A stretch of DNA of 7,283 bases from Alphaproteobacteria bacterium (GTDB taxonomy: Bacteria; Pseudomonadota; Alphaproteobacteria; Rhodobacterales; Rhodobacteraceae): assembly GCA_013151535.1 (NCBI GenBank), contig JAADIC010000004.1, positions 1 to 7,283 of the forward strand, in the 5' to 3' direction. Within the stretch, counting starts at the first letter, position 1. Every line of letters begins with the position of its first letter. The position numbers and the translations under genes are program-made. Under the pieces are notes generated by a model. The model was not told where the DNA came from. It was given only the letters and a program-made list of their open reading frames with translations, and did not search any database. Below, one piece after another: positions 1 to 5,171 of the stretch.

Positions 1-995
1 CGGTTCAGATTCAAGACTGCCTCGTCCAGGTCAGCCTCGGATTTTTTTATCTTGTATTTGATGTAAAGAGATTGCCCGAGATCACTACAAGCACGCGGTT
101 CACCAGCCTGACAGGCAAGAGCTGTCCATGTTTTTCGTTTGCTCCGGTCCTCATCCAGACGCGCCAAAACGTTGCAAACCGACCCCTTGCCCGCAGAACA
201 TTGATCGGCGAGGTTTTGCATCGCATCCGCCTTTATCTGGTTTTCCTGCTCTCGGTTTTTTTTGGAAGACCCCAACGTGAGAGCTGACATGTAAAGTGCG
301 TCGCAGGTAAAATCGGCACGGTCATCCGCACCACACCCCTCGACCAGCAGGCCAATTTCCTCATACGGCCTTTTTGGAACCAGACCGCGATCTGCGATTA
401 ACATGCCAAGCTGGCCGCATGCGCGCGCATTTCCGGCCTCGCATTCAGGGCGCAGAGTTTCCGCCTCAGCCTGAACAGCCGCAGACAGCTTGATCTGAAA
501 CTCATTCTCGTCCCGGGCCCAATCAAGGGCCAGTTCCCCTGCCAATTGCCCCTCTTTTAGCGGTTGGGTAATCAGAAAGAACCGCACACCTTGATCCGCG
601 TAAAACCCAGCTCTCATTTCACAAGCTGCGGATGAACCAGCTTCGCAGCCGGCCTCTGAAACCGTTCTGACATGTTCGAGTGCCGAGGCAATCTGATCGT
701 CCGCAATCGGCATCCGTACCAAGAGACGCAGCACCAGATTGATCTCGATTTGACACATTCCATATCTGCCGGCTTCGCAGCCATCGCGCGCTCCGCGTTT
801 CGCTGTTTCATAAAGATGAAGCGCGCGCTCCTCATCCTTGGGGAATACACTGGATCCAGTATAGTACTTGGGGAAAAGCCGACTGCATTCATAAAGGTCT
901 GTTCCGTCACAGCCATTCTTGTAGGTTTGTTCGGCAAAACCAGATCGTGGCAGGAAAAAAATCAGCAAGATTGCGAGGAGGAAAAATTTTTGCAT
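1..995 (-). CDS. Secreted cysteine-rich Sel1/Hcp-like repeat protein (C-terminus beyond window)
   Basis: The minus-strand frame opens at ATG (995-993) and stays open to the window edge, giving 331 codons without a stop. The start has an AAGGA ribosome site at 1008-1004, eight bases upstream. Residues 1-21 form a signal peptide: MQK, a hydrophobic run FFLLAILLIFFL, then a probable cleavage at GFA-EQ. The mature part has 14 cysteines in seven pairs: 29/37, 73/81, 117/125, 185/193, 221/231, 266/274 and 295/303. Six pairs are exactly C-X7-C and one is C-X9-C. Phrases such as GCEAGSSAACEM, ECEAGNARACGQLG and ACQAGEPRACSDLG fit the helix-turn-helix Sel1-like repeat of Helicobacter cysteine-rich (Hcp) proteins, where each such pair forms a disulfide. 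Inference: a periplasmic or exported, disulfide-stapled solenoid that binds proteins or glycans. The exact role is unknown. The gene lies 59 bases after recR on the same strand and by eye is less GC-rich than recR or dnaX. The call of a secreted Cys-rich repeat protein is strong; function is open. Confidence 0.88.
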   Translation of the reverse strand, partial: MQKFFLLAILLIFFLPRSGFAEQTYKNGCDGTDLYECSRLFPKYYTGSSVFPKDEERALHLYETAKRGARDGCEAGRYGMCQIEINLVLRLLVRMPIADDQIASALEHVRTVSEAGCEAGSSAACEMRAGFYADQGVRFFLITQPLKEGQLAGELALDWARDENEFQIKLSAAVQAEAETLRPECEAGNARACGQLGMLIADRGLVPKRPYEEIGLLVEGCGADDRADFTCDALYMSALTLGSSKKNREQENQIKADAMQNLADQCSAGKGSVCNVLARLDEDRSKRKTWTALACQAGEPRACSDLGQSLYIKYKIKKSEADLDEAVLNLN

Positions 996-1003
996 TCTGA
1001 AAA

Positions 1004-1008
1004 TCCTT
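1004..1008 (-). promoter_or_regulatory. Ribosome binding site of the Sel1/Hcp-like gene
   Basis: AAGGA on the minus strand lies eight bases before the ATG at 995. It fixes this start and supports the minus-strand reading over the overlapping plus-strand frame at 672-1010. Confidence 0.6.
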
Positions 1009-1054
1009 GAATTGAAAACAGGCTGGCAAAAAGTCTTGCATCTTACTGGGCGGT

Positions 1055-1651
1055 TTACAATCTTTTGCGCGCCTTCAATGCCGCCGAAATTGTACCGTCA
1101 TCCAGATAATCCAGTTCACCGCCGATTGGCACGCCTTGGGCCAGCGAGGTGACCATGACCCCCGCCCCCTCCAACTGGTCCGAGATGTAATGCGCCGTGG
1201 TTTGGCCGTCCGTGGCGTTGAGGGCCAAGATCACCTCGGTGATGTTTTCATCCGCCACGCGGCGGCGCAGAAGCGGGATGCGTAAATCTTCGGGTGTGAT
1301 GTTATCAAGCGCCGACAGCGCGCCGCCAAGCACATGGTAGCGACCGGAAAATACCGAGGCGCGCTCCATCGCCCAGAGGTCGGCCACGTCTTCAACCACG
1401 CAGATCTGGCCGTTTTCGCGCTTGGGGCTGGCGCAAATCGCGCAAACTTCGCGGGTGCCGATATTGCCGCAGGACACGCATTCGCGCGCCGTGGTGGCGA
1501 CCCGGTGCAGAACGTCTGACAGCGGGTCCATCAGCGCGCCGCGTTTCTTGATGAGGTGCAGAACCGCGCGCCGGGCCGAGCGTGGCCCAAGCCCCGGCAA
1601 GCGCGCCATCAGCGCGATCAGGTTTTCGATGTCTTTGTCAGGGCCAGTCAC
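1055..1651 (-). CDS. recR: Recombination mediator protein RecR
   Basis: A 198-residue protein, the usual RecR length. It works with RecO and RecF to load RecA onto SSB-coated gaps during recombinational repair. Visible in order: an N-terminal helix-hairpin-helix (LPGLGPRSARR, residues 18-28), a four-cysteine zinc module (C58, C61, C70, C73), a Toprim domain opening at CVVEDVADLWAMERA (from residue 84, acidic pair E87/D88), and the C-terminal LAQGVPIGGELDYLDDGTI segment. The start is GTG at 1651-1649, only three bases after the ybaB stop, with just a weak GAAG-type ribosome site inside ybaB, so translation is probably coupled. One oddity: the usual N-P-T-V-E-G loop of the Toprim domain reads N-A-T-D-G here, one residue shorter. 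Identification is secure. Confidence 0.97.
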   Translation of the reverse strand: MTGPDKDIENLIALMARLPGLGPRSARRAVLHLIKKRGALMDPLSDVLHRVATTARECVSCGNIGTREVCAICASPKRENGQICVVEDVADLWAMERASVFSGRYHVLGGALSALDNITPEDLRIPLLRRRVADENITEVILALNATDGQTTAHYISDQLEGAGVMVTSLAQGVPIGGELDYLDDGTISAALKARKRL

Positions 1652-1654
1652 AGG

Positions 1655-1999
1655 CTAGAACGGCAGCTTCATGCCGGGCGGCAGGCCCAGACCTTCGGCC
1701 ATTTTCGCCATTTCGCTCTGATGCGCCTCTTGCGCCTTGGCTTGCGCGTCTTTGATCGCGGCAACGATCAAATCCTCGATCACCTCTTTTTGGTCAGGAT
1801 CGAACAGGCTGGGATCAATCTCAAGTGCCTTGATCTCACCCTTGGCATTCGTGGTGGCCACCACCATACCCGCGCCCGATTGCCCGACCACGTTGATATC
1901 GGCCAGCCCGTCCTGCATCTCGCCCATCTTGGCCTGCATGTCCTGCGCCTGTTTCATCATCTTGGCCATGTCGCCAAGATTGCCTAAACCTTTTAGCAT
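1655..1999 (-). CDS. ybaB: YbaB/EbfC family nucleoid-associated protein
   Basis: A 114-residue protein of typical family length. It begins MLKGLGNLGDMAKMMKQAQDMQAKM, the classic YbaB start, continues with the beta-rich middle (VVGQSGAGMVVATTNAKGEIKALEIDPSLF), and ends with a long helix and a Gly/Pro-rich tail (GLGLPPGMKLPF). Family members form dimers that bind DNA and are regularly encoded between dnaX and recR, as here. A strong ribosome site, AGGGAGT, lies at 2012-2006, six bases before the ATG. The recR start follows its stop after three bases, so the two genes form one transcriptional and probably translational unit. A possible internal promoter lies just upstream at 2028-2056. Confidence 0.96.
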   Translation of the reverse strand: MLKGLGNLGDMAKMMKQAQDMQAKMGEMQDGLADINVVGQSGAGMVVATTNAKGEIKALEIDPSLFDPDQKEVIEDLIVAAIKDAQAKAQEAHQSEMAKMAEGLGLPPGMKLPF

Positions 2000-2005
2000 T
2001 GTTTT

Positions 2006-2012
2006 ACTCCCT
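2006..2012 (-). promoter_or_regulatory. Strong ribosome binding site of ybaB
   Basis: AGGGAGT lies six bases before the ybaB ATG at 1999. It is the strongest ribosome site in the cluster and indicates independent translation initiation of ybaB rather than coupling to the GNAT gene, whose stop is 64 bases upstream. Confidence 0.65.
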
Positions 2013-2027
2013 GCTTTCCTTTGACTT

Positions 2028-2056
2028 TAGATACTGTTCTGTTCGGCAGTTAACAA
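2028..2056 (-). promoter_or_regulatory. Candidate internal promoter for ybaB-recR
   Basis: Reading the minus strand between the GNAT stop and ybaB, TTGTTA (2056-2051) and TATCTA (2033-2028) are separated by 17 bases, the optimal sigma70 spacing. Matches to the consensus are only four and three of six, so this is a candidate. If real, it would let ybaB-recR be transcribed without dnaX and the acetyltransferase gene. Confidence 0.33.
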
Positions 2057-2063
2057 GGTGGCC

Positions 2064-2534
2064 TCATGTAAGTTGCTTGTTCAACAACAAGCGCTGAACC
2101 TCAAAACCATGCGCCTGAAAGAACTCATGCGCTGCGGTGTTTAGCTGCCACGTATCCAGTGCAATTTCGGTTTCAGCCCCTGCTAGTTTTTCAATTTCAA
2201 CCATCAAAGCGCGTCCTATGCCGGACCGTCTCATCTGTTGACCAACATGGATGTGGTGAAGGTAGATGCGGTTGGCTGGCCTCATAAACGTATTCTGTTC
2301 ACGGGATTGCCGCTCGACCAAAGCGTATCCAACGATTTCATCATCCGTATCAGCCAGCAATACTACGTGGTTTGAACTGGTCACCATGTCCGCCCAGAAT
2401 GGTTCAAAAGCTGCTGGATCGGTGACCGCGTTGAAGTATTTGGGATAGATGCGAACATGCCAATTCTGAATCTGAGAATTCAAGAGGGCAAGTCGAGGGA
2501 CATCCTCAGGAGTTGCTGAGCGGATCGTGGCCAT
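2064..2534 (-). CDS. GNAT family N-acetyltransferase
   Basis: A 156-residue protein starting MATIRSATPEDVPRLALLNSQ, the usual opening strand and helix of a GNAT fold. Motif A is at residues 97-108 (VGQQMRRSGIGR), with R-R-S-G-I-G matching the Q/R-x-x-G-x-G/A acetyl-CoA pyrophosphate loop. Motif B is LNTAAHEFFQAHGFE (131-145), the standard N-x-x-A-x-x-F-F/Y-x-x-x-G-F signature. The substrate cannot be read from sequence; GNATs acetylate amines, amino acids, antibiotics or protein N-termini. The frame stays open 93 codons further upstream inside dnaX, but that part shows no GNAT character. The ATG at 2534 has GAGGAAG at 2550-2544, nine bases away, and sits four bases after the dnaX stop, so it is probably cotranscribed with dnaX. 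By eye the gene is less GC-rich than dnaX and recR. It separates dnaX from ybaB, which are normally adjacent. Confidence 0.92.
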   Translation of the reverse strand: MATIRSATPEDVPRLALLNSQIQNWHVRIYPKYFNAVTDPAAFEPFWADMVTSSNHVVLLADTDDEIVGYALVERQSREQNTFMRPANRIYLHHIHVGQQMRRSGIGRALMVEIEKLAGAETEIALDTWQLNTAAHEFFQAHGFEVQRLLLNKQLT

Positions 2535-2538
2535 AAGG

Positions 2539-4299
2539 TCAATCTTCCTCAAACGGATCCCAATCATCATCCACATCGTCGGGATCAATTGGCACAACAT
2601 TGTCAATCGCCTCGTCCATGGCGGTTTTGACTTCGCGGATTTCAGCCCCGGGAAATGCGGCAAGCACCGCTTGCACCATCGGATGCGCCAGCGCTTGGGC
2701 TTGCAGATCATCGCGCGCGGCGTTTCTGAGCTCGGCGATGGTTTGTGCGCCACCCTCGCCCACCACCGTGACGCCCCAACGCAGACCGGTCCAGCTTTGC
2801 AATCGCTGGGCAAGGCGCGGGGCGAGGTCTTTGGCGGTCTTTTCCGTCATCTGGAATTCGATCCGCCCGGGCGAATATTTGGCGAGGCGGAAATTATCCT
2901 CGATCTCGACCAGAAGCTGCATGTCGCGGTTGGTTTTGATCATGTCGACCACTTGTTCAAAGCGGCTGAACCGGGCAAGGGCGGCGTTTGGCGCGGGGCT
3001 GGCCACGGCCATGGTGCCGCCACCCGCCACCGCTGAAACGCCTGCGCCTTGCGGGGTTACGGCCTGTGCAGTGGGGCCATTGCCACCACCGGTTGGAGCT
3101 TTTGTGCTGCCGCTTGGCGGGCTTGGGGGCGCGTCCATCAGCTTGCGCACAAGGTCATCGGGATTGGGCAGCTCCGCCACATGGGTCAGCCGGATGATCG
3201 CCATTTCCGCCGCCATCATCGCATTCGGGGCCTGCGCCACTTCTTCCAGCGATTTCAATAACATCTGCCACATCCGGGACAGCGCACGCATGGGCAGACG
3301 CGCCGCCATATCGGTGCCGCGTGCCCGTTCGTCCGGATTGACAGTCGGGTCATCGGCGGCCTCGGGCGTGATCTTGATGACGCTGGTCCAGTGGGTGATT
3401 TCCGCCAGATCGCGCAGCACCGCCATCGGATCAGCCCCGTCGGCATACTGGCCGGAAAGCTCGGCCAAGGCCGCACCCGCATCGCCCTTCATAATCATGT
3501 CAAACAGGTCCAAAACCCGACCCCGATCCGCCAACCCCAGCATGGCACGCACCTGCTCGGCATTGGTTTCGCCCGCCCCGTGGGCAATCGCCTGATCCAG
3601 AAGCGAGATCGCATCACGCATGGAGCCTTCGGCAGCGCGGGTGATAAGCGCCAGCGCCTCGTCATTGATCTGAACCTTCTCCAGATCGGCCAGCTTGCGC
3701 AGATAGGCGATGGTGTCTTCGGGCTCCATCCGTCTGAGATCAAACCGCTGGCACCGCGACAGAACCGTCACCGGAATTTTGCGGATTTCGGTGGTGGCGA
3801 AGATGAATTTGACGTGTTCGGGCGGCTCTTCCAGCGTTTTCAGCAGCGCGTTGAAAGCGTTGGTGCTCAGCATATGCACTTCGTCGATGATATAGATTTT
3901 GTAGCGCGCCGAGGTGGCGGAATAATGCACGCTTTCAATGATCTCGCGGATGTCATTGACGCCGGTACGGCTGGCCGCATCCATTTCCATCACGTCCACA
4001 TGACGCCCCTCGGCGATGGCAACGCAAGGCTCGCACACCCCACATGGCGCGATCGTCGGCCCGCCTTTACCGTCTGGCCCGACACAATTCATGCCCTTGG
4101 CGATGATCCGCGCAGTGGTGGTTTTTCCGACCCCGCGCACACCGGTCATGATGAAAGCATGCGCAATGCGATCCGCCCCAAACGCATTTTTCAAGGTGCG
4201 CACCATGGCATCCTGCCCGATCAGATCGGCAAATGTCGCCGGGCGGTATTTGCGCGCCAGCACCTGATATCCCTGCTTGGTTTGTTCCTGTTCGCTCAT
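2539..4299 (-). CDS. dnaX: DNA polymerase III subunit gamma/tau (clamp-loader ATPase)
   Basis: A 586-residue AAA+ protein that, with delta and delta', loads the sliding clamp and in its tau form holds the polymerase core and helicase. Numbering from MSEQEQTK: YQVLARKYRPATFADLIGQ (11-29); Walker A GVRGVGKTT (53-61); zinc module C72, C86, C89, C92; Walker B IYIIDEVH (135-142); sensor 1 FATTE (167-171); the SRC arginine-finger motif (181-183); sensor 2 GSMRDA (225-230). A Pro/Gly/Ala-rich linker covers about 391-440, followed by a tau-like C-terminal domain and an acidic tail (DDVDDDWDPFEED). An in-frame ATG at 4380 would add 27 residues, but they do not resemble DnaX and no ribosome site precedes them, so 4299 is preferred (AGGCAAG upstream is weak). 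I see no A-AAA-AAG-type slippery site, so a frameshifted gamma form is not supported. It is divergent from the phosphatase gene. Confidence 0.97.
   Translation of the reverse strand: MSEQEQTKQGYQVLARKYRPATFADLIGQDAMVRTLKNAFGADRIAHAFIMTGVRGVGKTTTARIIAKGMNCVGPDGKGGPTIAPCGVCEPCVAIAEGRHVDVMEMDAASRTGVNDIREIIESVHYSATSARYKIYIIDEVHMLSTNAFNALLKTLEEPPEHVKFIFATTEIRKIPVTVLSRCQRFDLRRMEPEDTIAYLRKLADLEKVQINDEALALITRAAEGSMRDAISLLDQAIAHGAGETNAEQVRAMLGLADRGRVLDLFDMIMKGDAGAALAELSGQYADGADPMAVLRDLAEITHWTSVIKITPEAADDPTVNPDERARGTDMAARLPMRALSRMWQMLLKSLEEVAQAPNAMMAAEMAIIRLTHVAELPNPDDLVRKLMDAPPSPPSGSTKAPTGGGNGPTAQAVTPQGAGVSAVAGGGTMAVASPAPNAALARFSRFEQVVDMIKTNRDMQLLVEIEDNFRLAKYSPGRIEFQMTEKTAKDLAPRLAQRLQSWTGLRWGVTVVGEGGAQTIAELRNAARDDLQAQALAHPMVQAVLAAFPGAEIREVKTAMDEAIDNVVPIDPDDVDDDWDPFEED
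2544..2550 (-). promoter_or_regulatory. Ribosome binding site of the GNAT gene, inside the dnaX 3' end
   Basis: GAGGAAG on the minus strand encodes the last acidic residues of DnaX and lies nine bases before the GNAT ATG at 2534. It decides the GNAT start over the longer open frame and implies that ribosomes finishing dnaX are close to the next start. Confidence 0.6.
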
Positions 4300-4389
4300 T
4301 TCAACTTGCCTGATCGTGACCTGCCCTGCATATCTAAAGGTCGGTGGTGCAAAAGGCGAGTCCTTCAAGGCAGGAAACATGACGTAAAC

Positions 4390-4884
4390 ATGGCTTTCAG
4401 AATAGAAACCCTGACATTGGAAAACGGCGCGCGGCTGGGGATTTCGCCCCTGCCCGGGCGCTTTGGCGCGGGCTTGGCCGACCTGTCAACGATTGCGAAA
4501 TGGGCACCGGATGTGGTGGTGTCGATGACGGGGATTGCGGAGATGGAGCGCCACAACATGAGCGATCTCGGCGGGCTGCTGGCGCAGTTCGGCATCGACT
4601 GGCAGCACTTCCCGATCCGTGATTTCGGCGCGCCCCAGGGCATGGCGAACTGGCCCGCGCTTTCAAAAAAGCTGCATAAGGTGCTGGATCAGGGCGGCGC
4701 GGTTCTGGCCCATTGTTACGGCGGGCACGGGCGCAGCGGCATGGTGTTGCTGCGTTTGATGGTGGAGCGGGGCATGAATGCCCGCACCGCCCTTGACCAG
4801 TTGCGCGCGGTGCGACCGGGTGCGGTGGAAACCGACGCACAATTCGCATGGGCGGCAAAGAAGAATTTTCCCGAAAATTCTTGA
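4390..4884 (+). CDS. Cysteine phosphatase, dual-specificity/tyrosine phosphatase-like
   Basis: A 164-residue cytoplasmic protein with no signal peptide. The catalytic loop is H108-C109-Y-G-G-H-G-R115-S116, matching HCX5R(S/T) of cysteine-dependent phosphatases. C109 would form the phosphocysteine and R115 bind the phosphate. D78 in HFPIRDFGAP sits where the general acid loop lies in CDKN3/KAP-like and related small dual-specificity phosphatases. RPGAVETDAQ (142-151) matches the conserved helix after the P-loop. The substrate cannot be read: phosphoprotein, phosphoinositide and small phosphoester are all possible. ATG 4390 is preceded by AGGA at 4372-4375, rather far (14 bases), and a two-codon frame ATG-ACG-TAA (4379-4387) lies between. 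The frame is open far upstream to 3391, but that part is antisense to dnaX. The gene splits ffs from dnaX on the opposite strand, and its last seven codons lie in a palindrome. Confidence 0.87.
   Translation: MAFRIETLTLENGARLGISPLPGRFGAGLADLSTIAKWAPDVVVSMTGIAEMERHNMSDLGGLLAQFGIDWQHFPIRDFGAPQGMANWPALSKKLHKVLDQGGAVLAHCYGGHGRSGMVLLRLMVERGMNARTALDQLRAVRPGAVETDAQFAWAAKKNFPENS
4861..4882. repeat. Perfect AT-rich palindrome across the phosphatase stop codon
   Basis: AAGAATTTTC (4861-4870) and GAAAATTCTT (4873-4882) are exact reverse complements around CC. The element encodes the last seven residues of the phosphatase (K-N-F-P-E-N-S) and the first base of its TGA. It could fold in transcripts of either strand. 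It may be half of a bidirectional terminator with the next palindrome, though it lacks the GC-rich stem and T-run of a textbook terminator. Confidence 0.75.
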
Positions 4885-4888
4885 GCCT

Positions 4889-4912
4889 GAAAATTTTTCG
4901 ATAAAAATTTTC
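4889..4912. terminator. Second perfect AT-rich palindrome, possible bidirectional terminator
   Basis: GAAAATTTTT (4889-4898) and AAAAATTTTC (4903-4912) are exact reverse complements around a CGAT loop. It lies between the converging ends of the phosphatase gene (plus) and ffs (minus, ending near 4947), where a shared terminator is expected. The arms are near-copies of those of the palindrome at 4861-4882, so either element can also pair with the other. The stem is nearly all A-T and each side ends in only a short T-run, so terminator function is an inference from position. Confidence 0.45.
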
Positions 4913-4946
4913 ACCGATAGCTCGCCGATAACTCATAGGAAAAGGT

Positions 4947-5040
4947 GAGAGGTTGGACAACGACCCAAACGGGACTCGTTATGGCTGCTTCCTTCCGGAT
5001 CTGACCAGGTTGGCGAGGCGTCCGCCCGCGCCAACCTCTC
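4947..5040 (-). ncRNA. ffs: Signal recognition particle RNA, small 4.5S type
   Basis: The minus strand carries the domain IV signature GGTCAGATCCGGAAGGAAGC followed by AGCC, that is, the GGAA tetraloop with both conserved internal loops that bind Ffh. The RNA ends pair exactly: GAGAGGTTGG at 5040-5031 with CCAACCTCTC at 4956-4947. This gives a hairpin of about 94 nt without an Alu domain, typical of Gram-negative 4.5S RNA. The RNA joins Ffh to form the particle that brings membrane-protein-synthesising ribosomes to FtsY. A strong promoter ends seven bases before 5040, matching the stem start. Mature ends may differ by a few bases. The frame reading through it on the plus strand (from 4953 into nudC) is not coding here. 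Confidence 0.95.
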
Positions 5041-5047
5041 AAGCGCA

Positions 5048-5076
5048 TATATATGTCTGCGGTTTGCTCTGGTCAA
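5048..5076 (-). promoter_or_regulatory. Sigma70-type promoter of the SRP RNA
   Basis: On the minus strand TTGACC (5076-5071) and TATATA (5053-5048) are separated by exactly 17 bases. Seven bases after the -10 element comes G at 5040, the first base of the terminal SRP RNA stem, so the predicted start coincides with the RNA end. The -35 matches the consensus at five of six positions. It is the best promoter in the window, as expected for an abundant stable RNA. Confidence 0.82.
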
Positions 5077-5171
5077 GCGTTCGCCATTGTGCAGATGTCT
5101 CATTTTGCGGTGTTCAAGGGGACGGGTGCGGATTAGGGTTCCAAAAAGTGCGGAAAATGACGGGCTGGACC

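Noticed and set aside
672..1010. Plus-strand open frame of 112 codons, plus small frames at 72-287 and 614-937
   Set aside because: They lie within the minus-strand Sel1/Hcp-like gene, which has a signal peptide, regular cysteine repeats and a ribosome site. The shadows show no domain pattern.
996..1054. Intrinsic terminator between recR and the Sel1/Hcp-like gene
   Set aside because: Only a four-pair GCAA/TTGC stem around an A-rich loop is visible, too weak to call. The two genes may be cotranscribed.
2001..2060. LexA-type operator (GTTC repeats) before ybaB-recR
   Set aside because: GTTC occurs twice, but the spacing does not fit the alphaproteobacterial GTTC-N7-GTTC box.
2535..2813. Upstream extension of the GNAT frame into dnaX
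   Set aside because: The 93 added residues are out-of-frame dnaX sequence rich in Arg, Trp and Cys with no GNAT features. The ATG at 2534 has a proper ribosome site.
2539..4299. Programmed frameshift producing a short gamma form of DnaX
   Set aside because: I found no A-AAA-AAG or similar slippery heptamer with a following hairpin in the minus-strand dnaX frame.
4300..4380. Longer dnaX start at 4380
   Set aside because: The 27 added residues do not resemble DnaX, no ribosome site precedes the ATG, and it would nearly abut the divergent phosphatase start.
3391..4389. Long plus-strand extension of the phosphatase frame (497 codons)
   Set aside because: It is antisense to the conserved ATPase part of dnaX. 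Phosphatase similarity begins only at MAFRIETLTL.
4397..4960. Minus-strand frames across the phosphatase gene
   Set aside because: Pro/Arg/Ser-rich shadow translation typical of the antisense of GC-rich genes.
4953..5171. N-terminal extension of NudC giving 395 residues
   Set aside because: The first part is the complement of the SRP RNA and its promoter. NudC similarity starts at the ATG near 5172.
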